Assembly (NCBI RefSeq): GCF_015864575.1
Contig: NZ_JADYWW010000001.1
Location: 1,139,719-1,203,718 of the forward strand
Source of the DNA: Salinibacterium sp. SWN248
GTDB lineage: Bacteria; Actinomycetota; Actinomycetes; Actinomycetales; Microbacteriaceae
Direction: 5' to 3'
DNA: 64,000 nt
Shown here: in pieces, positions 28,992 to 40,138 of the stretch
Layout of the letters: each line of letters begins with the position of its first letter
Numbering within the stretch: the first letter of the stretch is position 1
Translations under genes and position numbers: made by a program
Notes under the pieces: model-generated
What the model saw: the letters and a program-made list of their open reading frames with translations, nothing else
What the model was told of the DNA's origin: nothing
The model's database searches: none

Positions 28992-30727
28992 GCGCCTCAC
29001 AGACTCCAACAATGCCCCGCCAGCGGTGGTTGACCGTCATCGGTTTCGCCGCCGTCGCGCTGCTGCCGCTCGCCTTCACAGGGCTGTTCGTGGCCGCGGC
29101 GGGAGACGGAGACAACGCGATCGACAACATCCCGGTCGCTCTCGTGAACAATGACGAACTGCAAACAACGACGACCACCGATGGCGACGAACAGATTGTC
29201 TTTGCCGGTCGCCAACTGGTCACCGAGCTCACCGGTGCCGACGGTTTCGAGTGGACAATTACGAACTCTGACGACGCAAAGGATGCTCTTGCCCGTGGAG
29301 ACGTCTACGCGATCCTCACCGTGCCCACCGAGTTCTCTGAATCGATCCTGTCGCTGTCTACTGAGGACCCCACTCAGGCACAGATCTCGATCCACACCGA
29401 TGACTCCCACAGTTATCTCACCGGATCTGTGGCCCAAGTCGTTGGCCAATCCATGACAGATACCTTCGGTCGCGCGATTACATCGCAATACATCGATGGG
29501 ATTTATGCCAGCGTTGGCGAGCTCGGGGGAGCACTGGCCGAGGCTGCTGACGGCGCAACCGAACTTTCGGATGGTGCCAGCGACTTCTCACGCGGCCTCG
29601 GCAGCTATACGGCAGGGGTCGACTCGCTCTCGTCGGGTCTTGCAGACCTCAACTATGGGGCGGGCAATCTCTCGGGTCTGACCACAGGCGTTAGCGACTA
29701 CACCTCGGGTGTCTCGCAGCTCGCCTCCACGCTCGCGGCGATCAACCCCGCTATTCAGGCGCAACTCACCGACCCACAACTCAAGGGCACGCTTCAAGCC
29801 GTTGTCGACGGGCTCAACGAGGCGGCCGCAGGCGGGGGAACCCTGAGAACCCAGACTGCGGATGCCGTTGGCGGCATTCAGTACGGAATCTCTCAGAGCG
29901 CGGCGGGGGCTTCCGATCTCTCCGACGGATCTGGCGCACTCACCGAGGGAGCCGAAGGCCTAGCTTTGGGTGCCGGCGAGCTCGCAACCGGGTTGAGCGA
30001 GGGTGCAGCTCTCGTTCCGAGCGCCGATGAGACTACTGACACGACGACCAATGCTGATATCGCTGCCGAGCCGATCACGCTCTCTGTCACGACCGACAAC
30101 GAGGTAACCGAACCGGCCCAGGCAATCGCGACCTTCTTCATCCCCTTGGGTTTGTGGTTGGGAGCGCTTGCGGTGTTCTTAGTGTTGAGCCTGCCCTCGT
30201 ATCGCTCGCTGTCGTCGACGGCCCGCGACGGCCGAATCGTTGCTTCAACCCTGATTCGGGCATCCATCGTGACGGTTATTCAGGCGGTGCTGCTCGTGTT
30301 GCTTCTGCACGTGGTGGTGGGAGTCGATTGGGCTTTGGCGCCGGCAACGGCTGGCTTCGCGCTTCTGATGGCGTTGTCGTTCGCTGCTTTCCACTACTTC
30401 TTGATCGCCGCGCTCGGCAAGGGAGGGCTCGTGATCTCTCTGTTCCTGCTGGCGATTCAATTGGTATCGACGGGTGGGGTGTATCCGATTGAGGCCCTTG
30501 CCGCGCCGTTCCAGGCGGTGAGCCCGTTCCTGCCGCTGACTTATGCGGTTGAGGGAATGTACTCGATTCTTTCGGGGGGAAGCGCGCAATCTGCGGTAGC
30601 GGCGGCGTTCGCGCTACTCGCTTTGGGAGTGGTCAGCGTTGCGCTGTCAGTGCTCTCGGTGAAGCGGATACGAAAATCGACCGCGACAGGAGCGATCCTG
30701 TCGGCGGCCGATTCTCGAGCGCTCTAG
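28988..30727 (+). CDS. YhgE/Pip family membrane protein
   Basis: A 579-residue protein of the YhgE/Pip family, related to ABC-2 type permeases. It has an N-terminal membrane segment followed by IPVALVNNDE, the family hallmark. A long extracytoplasmic domain contains Ser/Gly/Asp-rich helical repeats (ADGATELSDGASDFSRGL and similar, residues about 180-340). Five to six membrane helices lie at 375-570. Relatives include the phage infection protein of Lactococcus and export proteins of Actinobacteria. It overlaps the MMPL gene (ATGA), so the two products are made in step and probably work together. Confidence 0.87.
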   Translation: MSASQTPTMPRQRWLTVIGFAAVALLPLAFTGLFVAAAGDGDNAIDNIPVALVNNDELQTTTTTDGDEQIVFAGRQLVTELTGADGFEWTITNSDDAKDALARGDVYAILTVPTEFSESILSLSTEDPTQAQISIHTDDSHSYLTGSVAQVVGQSMTDTFGRAITSQYIDGIYASVGELGGALAEAADGATELSDGASDFSRGLGSYTAGVDSLSSGLADLNYGAGNLSGLTTGVSDYTSGVSQLASTLAAINPAIQAQLTDPQLKGTLQAVVDGLNEAAAGGGTLRTQTADAVGGIQYGISQSAAGASDLSDGSGALTEGAEGLALGAGELATGLSEGAALVPSADETTDTTTNADIAAEPITLSVTTDNEVTEPAQAIATFFIPLGLWLGALAVFLVLSLPSYRSLSSTARDGRIVASTLIRASIVTVIQAVLLVLLLHVVVGVDWALAPATAGFALLMALSFAAFHYFLIAALGKGGLVISLFLLAIQLVSTGGVYPIEALAAPFQAVSPFLPLTYAVEGMYSILSGGSAQSAVAAAFALLALGVVSVALSVLSVKRIRKSTATGAILSAADSRAL

Positions 30728-30758
30728 CGGGAGAGCAAATGCTGCATTCGCGTTGTGA

Positions 30759-31595
30759 CTAGCTGAAGAGACCCTCACGAATGGTGTCGCGTAGCTCAAC
30801 GAGCTCGGGGTAGTCCTCGAAGAAGCGAAGCTTCTGCTCGACGATGCTGTCGCTGGCAGGAAGGTCGTCAGCGAGTACCCACTCGGCGAAAACCTCGGCG
30901 GCATCTTCGCTCGGGATGGTGGCGGCGTAGTCGGTCACGAATTCTTCTGGCGTGTAGCGCTCTTCTTTGTCTTCCTCGGTTTCAGCTTCGAGGTCGTCGA
31001 GGCTGAAATTGGGCCAGAACTCGGTGTAGTAAGCGAAGAGGTAGGAGTCGTCGAACGGGCATCCGTCAATTTCGGAGTAGACGGGGCAGGCGTCGACCGT
31101 GGACTTGTCCTGGGGAATCTGGTCTTCGCGCAGCGTGATGAGGTGGGCAAATTCGTGAATCATGGTGCGGTCGAGCACATCGGCATCGACTCCTCCGGTG
31201 GTGTCGAGCGCGAGATACGTTTCGCCTTCCCGAACGCCGTTGGGCTGCATCGCACCATCGGTACCGCCGGACTGCTCAACGTCGATCGCCACGAACATCG
31301 TGATCTCGGGGTGGAGCTCTGCGGGGAAGAGTTCGTTGAAGCGATCCCACACGGCGGCCTGATCGGCGGGAACGTCACCCAGAATTTCGTCACCGTCAAC
31401 GTCGTAGGTTCCCAGAACGAACAGGGTGTCGTCGTTGACCGCGTCGAGGTCTATCGCTGCGCTGGCGGTCGCGTCGTCGGTGACGTCAGCGGTGGGCTCT
31501 GTTGCGGTGCACCCGCTGAGGGCTAAAGCGAACAGGGCGGCCGCGCTCACCAACAGGGTGGTGGGAGTTGCGCGAGCGGAAGATAGGAAGGTCAC
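30759..31595 (-). CDS. Lipoprotein with HExxH metalloprotease motif
   Basis: A 278-residue predicted lipoprotein. The signal peptide ends with the lipobox LSGC, and an Asp/Thr/Ala-rich spacer follows. Around residue 147 is MIHEFAHLITL, an HExxH zinc-protease motif. An acidic segment (DDLEAETEEDKEERYTPEEF) and the stretch FAEWVLADDLP could supply a third zinc ligand (Glu). The family is not recognised by name. The GTG at 31595 follows AGAGG by 6 nt; a longer frame upstream lacks signal-peptide character. It is convergent with yhgE and divergent from otsA. Confidence 0.7.
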   Translation of the reverse strand: MTFLSSARATPTTLLVSAAALFALALSGCTATEPTADVTDDATASAAIDLDAVNDDTLFVLGTYDVDGDEILGDVPADQAAVWDRFNELFPAELHPEITMFVAIDVEQSGGTDGAMQPNGVREGETYLALDTTGGVDADVLDRTMIHEFAHLITLREDQIPQDKSTVDACPVYSEIDGCPFDDSYLFAYYTEFWPNFSLDDLEAETEEDKEERYTPEEFVTDYAATIPSEDAAEVFAEWVLADDLPASDSIVEQKLRFFEDYPELVELRDTIREGLFS

Positions 31596-31783
31596 GAGGG
31601 GCCTCTTTCGATTCGGGTTATTCGCGCACCTCCTGGTGTGGACGCGCGCACCCGCGGAGCCGCGGGCAAGAAGGAGCCTAGCGGGGGCCAGCATCCGGGC
31701 CGCGGCGGAATGTGTCTCAGTTTTGTCACAAGAAAGAATTGGTTCGGAAACGTCATCTCCCGCCACTCTCCAAGCCTCGCTGG

Positions 31784-31789
31784 TAACGT
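31784..31789 (+). promoter_or_regulatory. -10 box of otsA
   Basis: TAACGT lies 6 nt before the first ATG of otsA; no ribosome binding site is present. Confidence 0.55.
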
Positions 31790-31795
31790 AACTAC

Positions 31796-33310
31796 ATGAT
31801 GGAAGCCAAGAATGATACTTCCCCGTCCGAGTACGACTTCGTTGTCGTTTCGAACCGACTTCCAGTGGATTGCACTGTCGAAGAGGATGGGTCACTGAGC
31901 TGGAAGCGTTCTCCAGGTGGTCTCGTTACGGCTCTCGAGCCGATCATGCAGAAGGCTGACGGCGCCTGGGTGGGGTGGGCTGGTCGCCCCGATCTTGAGA
32001 TCGAACCGTTCCATCAAGACGGCATCCAAATCATTCCCGTGCCTCTGAGCTCCCAAGATATTGAGGAGTATTACGAGGGCTTTAGCAACGACACTCTCTG
32101 GCCGCTTTACCACGACGTGATTGCACCACCGGCCTATCACCGCGAGTGGTGGGACGACTACGTCACTGTCAATAAGCGATTCGCGGATGCCGCAGCCGCC
32201 AACAGTGCCGAAGGTGCTGTCGTGTGGGTTCAGGACTACCAACTTCAGCTCGTGCCGCGCATGCTGCGCGAGATGCGTCCCGATCTGACGATCGGTTTCT
32301 TCAATCACATCCCGTTCCCGCCCTACGGAATTTTCGCGCAGCTCCCGTGGCGCACCCAGATCATCGAGGGCATGCTCGGAGCCGATGTTGTCGGCTTCCA
32401 ACGCTCGTCTGATGCCTCGAACTTCTCATCCGCCGTTCGGCGTCTCACTAATCACCCGACCAAGAATCCGGCCATTGAGGTCACGATTGAGGGGCAGCCG
32501 ACTCGTCGTGTTGTCGCGAAAGCGTTCCCGATTTCCATTGATTCGCGCAGCTTTGAACAACTGGCGCGCGACCCCGCGATTCAGCAACGTGCTCGCGACA
32601 TTCGCAAGGGGCTCGGCAACCCGAAGACGGTGATGTTCGGTGTTGACCGTCTCGACTACACCAAGGGCATCCGTCACCGCCTGAAGGCCTATGGCGAACT
32701 GTTGCGCGATGGATCGATCGAGGTGGGCGATGTTGCGCTCATTCAAGTCGCGAGCCCGAGTCGTGAACGCGTTGAGGCCTACATGCACCTGCGCGACGAG
32801 ATTGAGCTAACCGTTGGCCGCATCAACGGTGAATTCAGCACGCTGAGCCATGCACCCATCAACTATTTGCATCAGGGTTTCCCTCGCGAAGAGATGGTTG
32901 CGCTGTATCTCGCCGCAGACGTGCTGCTTGTGACGGCGCTTCGTGATGGCATGAACCTGGTGGCCAAGGAGTACGTTGCGGCCAGATTCGATAACGATGG
33001 TGTGCTCATTCTGAGCGAATTTGCGGGAGCGTCAGAAGAGCTTCGCAAGGCACTCCTTGTTAATCCGCATGACATCGACGGTTTGAAAGACGCGATGATG
33101 AAGGCCATCACTATGCCCAAGGCTGATCGAGCACTGCGGATGCGTTCCATGCGCAAGCGTGTGCTCGAACACGATGTGGAGCGCTGGTCGAATGCGTTTT
33201 TGAAGAACTTGGCGGCGACGCGCTCGGATCGTCACCGCCGCATTGCCCCACTCGAAATGGCCGAAGAGGTCGAGTGGACCATCGAACGAAAGCGAGTGAA
33301 ACGCCCGTGA
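31796..33310 (+). CDS. otsA: Alpha,alpha-trehalose-phosphate synthase (UDP-forming)
   Basis: A 504-residue GT20 glycosyltransferase making trehalose 6-phosphate from UDP-glucose and glucose 6-phosphate. Visible family motifs are VVSNRLPV, SPGGLVTAL, WVQDYQLQLVP, FFNHIPFPP, FGVDRLDYTKGI and RDGMNLVAKEYVA. The final 30 residues are a charged extension. Two adjacent ATG codons are possible starts. The stop overlaps the otsB start by 4 nt, so synthase and phosphatase are coproduced for osmotic and stress protection. Confidence 0.96.
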   Translation: MMEAKNDTSPSEYDFVVVSNRLPVDCTVEEDGSLSWKRSPGGLVTALEPIMQKADGAWVGWAGRPDLEIEPFHQDGIQIIPVPLSSQDIEEYYEGFSNDTLWPLYHDVIAPPAYHREWWDDYVTVNKRFADAAAANSAEGAVVWVQDYQLQLVPRMLREMRPDLTIGFFNHIPFPPYGIFAQLPWRTQIIEGMLGADVVGFQRSSDASNFSSAVRRLTNHPTKNPAIEVTIEGQPTRRVVAKAFPISIDSRSFEQLARDPAIQQRARDIRKGLGNPKTVMFGVDRLDYTKGIRHRLKAYGELLRDGSIEVGDVALIQVASPSRERVEAYMHLRDEIELTVGRINGEFSTLSHAPINYLHQGFPREEMVALYLAADVLLVTALRDGMNLVAKEYVAARFDNDGVLILSEFAGASEELRKALLVNPHDIDGLKDAMMKAITMPKADRALRMRSMRKRVLEHDVERWSNAFLKNLAATRSDRHRRIAPLEMAEEVEWTIERKRVKRP

Positions 33311-34104
33311 ACTACTCGACTGCCTCCGAAATAGAGGCGGCCATTGACCAACTCGTTTCGGCGCAAACACTCCTGATTGCTCTCGACTTTGACGGCACTT
33401 TGGCACCAGAAGTCGATGACCCGCTGGATTCACGCGCCATCCCGGCTGCCCAAGAGCAGTTGGTGCGGATGCTCGACCTCGCCGACACCCGCTTGGCTCT
33501 CGTTTCTGGTCGCGCGCTCGACAGCCTCGAGCACGTCGCGCATCTGGGCGATCGCGTGCTGTTCGGTGGCTCGCACGGGTTGGAGTACCGCCTCGACGAG
33601 GGCGACTCGCACTTGCCGATGAGCGCAGAGAACACGGCCGCTCTTGAGCGCCTTGATGCGCTTACGCACGAGTTGGCCGATAGCGCTGAGGGCGCGTGGG
33701 TGGAAATCAAGCCAGCCGGGCGGGCTGTACACGTTCGGATGACGTCGGCAGAAGACGCGGAACGGCTCACGGCCGAGTCGGTGGCGCGGGTCGAAGCAGA
33801 GATCCCGGGCCTCACCACTCGCTTCGGCAAGAACATTATCGAGTTTGCTATCCACGATGCCAACAAGGGCGATGCCATTACGCGCCTGCGGGACTACGTG
33901 GGGGCGGATGCCGTCTTCTTTGCCGGTGATGACACGACTGACGAGGATGCGCTGGTGGTTCTCGGGCCAGATGACCTCGGAGTGCGCGTCGGCGATGCGC
34001 CATCCGTTGCCCGGCTGCGGGTGGCCGGAACAGCCGAAATCGCACAACTTTTGGCTGTATTGGCCGACAAGCGTCACGCCGTGGTATCGGCGCGCGCAAA
34101 CTGA
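33307..34104 (+). CDS. otsB: Trehalose-phosphatase
   Basis: A 265-residue HAD-superfamily phosphatase converting trehalose 6-phosphate to trehalose. HAD motif I is IALDFDGTLAPEVDD (near residue 26), motif II VSGRALDSL, motif III around the Lys of DANKGDAITRL, and motif IV GDDTTDEDALVVL. The GTG start overlaps the otsA stop (GTGA). An upstream in-frame ATG inside otsA would add 11 residues and is less likely. Confidence 0.95.
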   Translation: MNYSTASEIEAAIDQLVSAQTLLIALDFDGTLAPEVDDPLDSRAIPAAQEQLVRMLDLADTRLALVSGRALDSLEHVAHLGDRVLFGGSHGLEYRLDEGDSHLPMSAENTAALERLDALTHELADSAEGAWVEIKPAGRAVHVRMTSAEDAERLTAESVARVEAEIPGLTTRFGKNIIEFAIHDANKGDAITRLRDYVGADAVFFAGDDTTDEDALVVLGPDDLGVRVGDAPSVARLRVAGTAEIAQLLAVLADKRHAVVSARAN

Positions 34105-34119
34105 TGTAGCGGTACGCCC

Positions 34120-34125
34120 TAAACT
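34120..34125 (+). promoter_or_regulatory. -10 box of ilvD
   Basis: TAAACT, 6 nt before the ilvD ATG, in the 27-nt gap after otsB. It suggests that ilvD has its own leaderless promoter. Confidence 0.55.
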
Positions 34126-34131
34126 CGAAGC

Positions 34132-35835
34132 ATGTCTGAGAGTGATTCGATCGATATCAAACCACGTTCCCGCACAGTCACCGACGGGATTGAAGCCACT
34201 ACATCGCGCGGAATGCTTCGCGCTGTCGGCATGGGTGATGCCGACTGGGATAAGCCCCAAATTGGTATTGCAAGCTCGTGGAACGAGATCACGCCGTGCA
34301 ACCTCTCGCTCGACCGTCTTGCTCAGGGCGCCAAGGAAGGCGTTCATGCTGCAGGGGGATACCCACTGCAGTTCGGCACGATCAGTGTCTCTGACGGCAT
34401 CTCGATGGGCCACGAGGGAATGCACTTCTCGCTCGTGAGCCGCGAGGTCATTGCTGACTCCGTTGAGGTAGTCATGGAGGCCGAGCGCCTGGATGGCTCT
34501 GTCACGCTCGCGGGTTGCGATAAGTCGCTGCCCGGAATGCTGATGGCTGCGGCACGCCTCAACCTCGCGTCCGTCTTCCTGTACGCCGGCTCGATCGCTC
34601 CGGGCTGGGTCAAGCTCAGCGACGGCACCGAAAAAGACATCACGATCATTGACTCCTTTGAGGCCGTCGGCGCCGTGAAAGCGGGCCGGATGAGCGAGGC
34701 TGACGCCAAGCGCATCGAGTGTGCCTTCGCTCCTGGCGAGGGTGCTTGTGGCGGTATGTACACCGCCAACACGATGGCGAGCGTCGCGGAAGCGCTGGGA
34801 ATGAGCCTTCCCGGCTCAGCAAGCCCCGCATCCGCTGACCGTCGTCGCGACTACTTCGCGCACCGTTCGGGCGAAGCCGTCGTCAACTTGCTGCGCAAGG
34901 GCATCACCTCGCGCGACATCATGACGAAGAAGGCGTTCGAAAACGCCATCACCGTTGCCATGGCTCTCGGTGGTTCCACCAACGTTGTGCTGCACATTCT
35001 GGCGATCGCCAGTGAGGCCGAAGTTGAGCTCACGCTCGACGACTTCAACCGCATCGGTGACAAGGTCCCGCACCTTGCCGACCTCAAGCCGTTCGGCCAG
35101 TACGTCATGAACGACGTCGACCGTCACGGCGGACTTCCCGTGCTCATGAAGGCGCTCCTCGAGGAGGGCCTCCTTCACGGAGACGCTCTCACCGTGACCG
35201 GCAAGACCGTTGCCGAGAACCTCGCCGAGATGGACATTGATCCTCTCGACGGCAAGGTGTTGCGCACCTTCGATAACCCGATTCACCCCACCGGTGGCCT
35301 CACGATCCTCAAGGGTTCGTTGGCTCCCGAGGGTGCTGTCGTCAAGACGGCCGGCTTCGACCTCTCAGAGTTTGAGGGCCCCGCACGGGTCTTCGAACGC
35401 GAGCGTGAAGCTCTGGATGCTCTCACCGCTGGCACGATCGAGGCTGGTTCGGTTGTCGTCATCCGCTATGAAGGCCCCAAGGGTGGACCGGGTATGCGCG
35501 AGATGCTCGCGATCACTGCAGCCATCAAGGGTGCTGGACTCGGTAAAGATGTACTACTCTTGACGGACGGACGATTCTCAGGCGGCACAACCGGGCTGTG
35601 CATCGGCCACATAGCTCCCGAAGCAGTAGACGCAGGTCCTATTGCCTTCGTGCGCGATGGTGATCTGATACGGGTCAATATCGCAGCTCGCTCGCTCGAC
35701 TTACTTGTCGACTCCGCTGAGCTCGAAGCCCGCCGAAAAGGCTGGGCCCCTCTCCCTCCGCGTTACACGCGAGGCGTTCTTGCCAAGTATTCGAAGCTTG
35801 TGCAATCCGCCGCTCGCGGTGCGGTCACCAGTTAG
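34132..35835 (+). CDS. ilvD: Dihydroxy-acid dehydratase
   Basis: A 567-residue Fe-S dehydratase of valine/isoleucine synthesis that converts dihydroxy-acids to 2-keto acids. Cluster cysteines are in [21 protein letters not shown] and [14 protein letters not shown]. Further family motifs are [20 protein letters not shown] and [20 protein letters not shown]. Its length is normal. It is followed by ilvB, ilvN and ilvC on the same strand, though the 34-nt gap to ilvB contains a fresh AAGGA site. Confidence 0.97.
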   Translation: MSESDSIDIKPRSRTVTDGIEATTSRGMLRAVGMGDADWDKPQIGIASSWNEITPCNLSLDRLAQGAKEGVHAAGGYPLQFGTISVSDGISMGHEGMHFSLVSREVIADSVEVVMEAERLDGSVTLAGCDKSLPGMLMAAARLNLASVFLYAGSIAPGWVKLSDGTEKDITIIDSFEAVGAVKAGRMSEADAKRIECAFAPGEGACGGMYTANTMASVAEALGMSLPGSASPASADRRRDYFAHRSGEAVVNLLRKGITSRDIMTKKAFENAITVAMALGGSTNVVLHILAIASEAEVELTLDDFNRIGDKVPHLADLKPFGQYVMNDVDRHGGLPVLMKALLEEGLLHGDALTVTGKTVAENLAEMDIDPLDGKVLRTFDNPIHPTGGLTILKGSLAPEGAVVKTAGFDLSEFEGPARVFEREREALDALTAGTIEAGSVVVIRYEGPKGGPGMREMLAITAAIKGAGLGKDVLLLTDGRFSGGTTGLCIGHIAPEAVDAGPIAFVRDGDLIRVNIAARSLDLLVDSAELEARRKGWAPLPPRYTRGVLAKYSKLVQSAARGAVTS

Positions 35836-35869
35836 CGCCAGCTCACCATTCAACTAAAAGGATTTACAC

Positions 35870-37654
35870 ATGTCCTCTGAACCCGCACCGCGGCCGAAGA
35901 GCACGACACCGGACATCTTGACCGGTTCAGGTGCCATTCTGCGCAGTCTGGAAAAGCTGGGCGTGAAAGACGTTTTCGGCTTGCCCGGCGGCGCCATCAT
36001 GCCCTTCTACGACGAACTCATGGCATCCACTGCTATCCGTCACATTCTGGTTCGCCACGAGCAGGGTGCTGGTCACGCTGCTGAGGGCTACGCCTCGTCA
36101 TCCGGAAAGCTCGGTGTCTGCATTGCGACGTCGGGTCCGGGAGCAACGAACCTTGTCACGGCAATCGCGGATGCCCACATGGACTCCGTGCCGATGCTGG
36201 CGATCACCGGCCAGGTGTTTTCGACCTCGATGGGAACCGACGCGTTCCAAGAGGTCGACATCTCGGGAATCACGATGCCGATCACGAAGCACTCCTTCCT
36301 CGTCACGAAGCCGGAAGACATTCCGGCAACCATCGCGGCGGCGTACCACATTGCGACAACGGGCCGCCCTGGTCCGGTGCTCGTTGATGTCACGAAGGAC
36401 TGCCAGCAAGCATCCGCCCCGTTCATTTGGCCGCCGAAGGTTGACCTGCCCGGCTACCGCCCGGTTATGAAGGCGCACGGCAAGCAGGTTCAGGCCGCAG
36501 CGCAGATGCTGGCCGAGGCCGAGCGCCCCGTGTTCTATGTCGGTGGCGGCGTTGTTCGCTCCGGCGCTTCTGCAGAGCTGCTTGAGCTGGCAACCCTCGT
36601 GGGTGCGCCCATCGTCACCACTTTGATGGCTCGCGGTGCGTTCCCCGACTCCAACGAATTGAACCTCGGGATGCCGGGAATGCACGGCTCTGTGCCCGCT
36701 GTTCTCGCCATCCAAGAGTCCGATCTCCTTATCTCGCTCGGCGCTCGTTTCGACGACCGCGTCACGGGCAAGCCGAGTGAGTTCGCGCCTCTCGCGAAGG
36801 TTATTCACGTTGATATCGACCCGGCTGAGATCGGCAAGATTCGCGCGGCCGAGGTTCCTATCGTTGGCGATGCAAAAGACGTCATCATCGACCTCACGGC
36901 AGCGTTTACTGACGCGAGCGTGTCGACGAAGCCTGACTACACCGCGTGGTGGGAGCGACTCAACTCGCTTCGCAACCAGTTCCCGCTTGGGTTCACCGAA
37001 CCTGACGACGGTCTGCTGTCGCCGCAATATGTGATCCAGCGCATCGGTGAAATCACCGGGCCGGAAGGCATTTTCGCCGCCGGTGTTGGCCAGCACCAGA
37101 TGTGGTCTGCACAGTTCATCAAGCATGAACGCCCCAACTCGTGGCTCAACTCTGGTGGTGCCGGAACGATGGGTTACGGCGTGCCCGCTGCCATGGGCGC
37201 GAAGGTAGCGAACCCCGATCGTCCCGTGTGGGCGATCGATGGTGATGGATGCTTCCAGATGACCAACCAAGAGCTTGCCACCTGCACGATCAATAAGATT
37301 CCGATCAAGGTCGCGATCATCAACAACTCGAGCCTCGGCATGGTTCGTCAGTGGCAGACGCTGTTCTATGACGGACGCCACTCCTTCACCGACCTCAACA
37401 CCGGGCACGACACGGTGATGATTCCGGACTTCGTGAAGCTGGCGGATGCCTACGGGTGCCTCGCCATCCGTGTCACAAAGAAGGAAGAAATCGACGCAGC
37501 CATCCAACTTGCGCTCGACACGAACGATCGCCCCGTGGTGATCGACTTCGTCGTCAGTCGTGACGCGATGGTGTGGCCGATGGTGCCGCAGGGCGTCGGA
37601 AACTCAAGCGTGCAATATGCCCGCGATCATGCCCCCGAGTGGGAAGAGGAGTAG
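35870..37654 (+). CDS. ilvB: Acetolactate synthase, large subunit
   Basis: A 594-residue thiamine-diphosphate enzyme forming acetolactate or acetohydroxybutyrate. The catalytic Glu is in [14 protein letters not shown]. The FAD/quinone-binding middle domain has [11 protein letters not shown]. The ThDP motif starts [12 protein letters not shown] and ends with [13 protein letters not shown]. The short Ser/Pro-rich N-terminal tail is typical of Actinobacteria. The ATG follows AAAAGGA. The small subunit gene begins 5 nt after the stop. Confidence 0.97.
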   Translation: MSSEPAPRPKSTTPDILTGSGAILRSLEKLGVKDVFGLPGGAIMPFYDELMASTAIRHILVRHEQGAGHAAEGYASSSGKLGVCIATSGPGATNLVTAIADAHMDSVPMLAITGQVFSTSMGTDAFQEVDISGITMPITKHSFLVTKPEDIPATIAAAYHIATTGRPGPVLVDVTKDCQQASAPFIWPPKVDLPGYRPVMKAHGKQVQAAAQMLAEAERPVFYVGGGVVRSGASAELLELATLVGAPIVTTLMARGAFPDSNELNLGMPGMHGSVPAVLAIQESDLLISLGARFDDRVTGKPSEFAPLAKVIHVDIDPAEIGKIRAAEVPIVGDAKDVIIDLTAAFTDASVSTKPDYTAWWERLNSLRNQFPLGFTEPDDGLLSPQYVIQRIGEITGPEGIFAAGVGQHQMWSAQFIKHERPNSWLNSGGAGTMGYGVPAAMGAKVANPDRPVWAIDGDGCFQMTNQELATCTINKIPIKVAIINNSSLGMVRQWQTLFYDGRHSFTDLNTGHDTVMIPDFVKLADAYGCLAIRVTKKEEIDAAIQLALDTNDRPVVIDFVVSRDAMVWPMVPQGVGNSSVQYARDHAPEWEEE

Positions 37655-37658
37655 AGCG

Positions 37659-39220
<1,562 letters not shown>

Positions 39221-39239
39221 ATTTCGCCAGTCACACCAC

Positions 39240-39267
39240 CGGCCGTTCCGCATCTGCGGGGCGGCCG
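39240..39267 (+). terminator. Terminator after ilvC
   Basis: A 12-bp stem CGGCCGTTCCGC/GCGGGGCGGCCG (two G-T pairs) with an ATCT loop, then TTGGTCGTTT. Confidence 0.75.
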
Positions 39268-39327
39268 TTGGTCGTTTAACGCTGCGGCGTACCGATGGCG
39301 GAATTTCCGTGGGGATCAGCAGAGCGA

Positions 39328-40092
39328 TCAGGCGGGTGGAAGCGTCGTGCCGTGGTCGGGCCAGCGCAGGGTCGGCTCGGCCTTGGGTATGGGGCCGGGT
39401 GTTCCCGAGGCAACCCAGATGATGAATGCCAAGAGCTGTTCGAGCCGTGAGCCAATGAAGGCGGCGGCGACTAGGGGAGCGTAGAGCGCACCCAGGTAGG
39501 TTGACGCGAGCATGAGATTGGCGTCCTTGCCCCAGACAACGGCGAGTGCAGCGGGGGCTGCGGCGAGCAACAACCAGAGTGGATGCACGGCAACGCCCAG
39601 CGCGACCGCAGCAACGAGCGCCGCGATTCCAAGCGCGAGTTGAGCGACGATGAGCCAGCCGAGCACACCGCCATGGTGAACGTACCGTTCGATGCCGACT
39701 GCAGCCCACATGACGCGGGCACGCAATTGGTGAACCCCACTATCAGCGAGGGCTACCCGGAATGTTTCATCAGCTACCCGACGGAGCGCGAGACGGTCGT
39801 CGGCGGGAGCGAGCCGGGTTTGGTGCGTGAGGTGGTCGTGCAGAATCGCGGCGAGCGTCTGTTTGCCATAACTGGCAATGAGGCCCCAGAGAAACGGCGG
39901 CACGGAGGCGAAGTCTGTGCTGTTGCCTTCCGTGGGTGGCAGAGCGGGGTCGTGTGCAGGCACTTCGATAACGCCGCCGCCAGGGCGAGGGTCTTGCCAA
40001 CAAAACGGCTCCGCGACCTGAAAATCGCGATCCAGTCGGTAGATCAGAGGCAGGCTGCGCAGTTCATTCCCGTGGCAATCGGTGAACGGCAT
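39328..40092 (-). CDS. DUF1353 domain-containing membrane protein
   Basis: A 254-residue protein. The N-terminal DUF1353 domain (residues about 10-120) has NSTDFASVPPFLWGL and AAILHDHLTH, the family core. Two to three membrane helices follow at about 150-235 (ALGIAALVAAVALGVAV; LLLAAAPAALAVVWG), an addition to the phage-type DUF1353 proteins, which are usually soluble. Function unknown. A GAGGAG site precedes the ATG. It shares a 46-bp divergent promoter region with the next gene. Confidence 0.78.
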   Translation of the reverse strand: MPFTDCHGNELRSLPLIYRLDRDFQVAEPFCWQDPRPGGGVIEVPAHDPALPPTEGNSTDFASVPPFLWGLIASYGKQTLAAILHDHLTHQTRLAPADDRLALRRVADETFRVALADSGVHQLRARVMWAAVGIERYVHHGGVLGWLIVAQLALGIAALVAAVALGVAVHPLWLLLAAAPAALAVVWGKDANLMLASTYLGALYAPLVAAAFIGSRLEQLLAFIIWVASGTPGPIPKAEPTLRWPDHGTTLPPA

Positions 40093-40121
40093 GCTGAACT
40101 CCTCTGTCGGACTGGCGTCTG

Positions 40122-40133
40122 CAGACTAGTCTG
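40122..40133. promoter_or_regulatory. Palindromic, possibly bidirectional -10 element
   Basis: The perfect palindrome CAGACTAGTCTG presents TAGTCT on both strands. On the plus strand TAGTCT lies 6 nt before the GTG at 40139. On the minus strand it lies about 30 nt before the DUF1353 ATG, which has its own ribosome binding site. Confidence 0.5.
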
Positions 40134-40138
40134 TCGGA

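Noticed and set aside
35836-35869. A leader-peptide attenuator before ilvB
   Set aside because: The 34-nt gap is too short and holds only a ribosome binding site.
36098-37507. A 469-codon open frame antisense to ilvB
   Set aside because: Shadow of a strongly biased gene; the composition is Arg/Asp/His-rich without domains.
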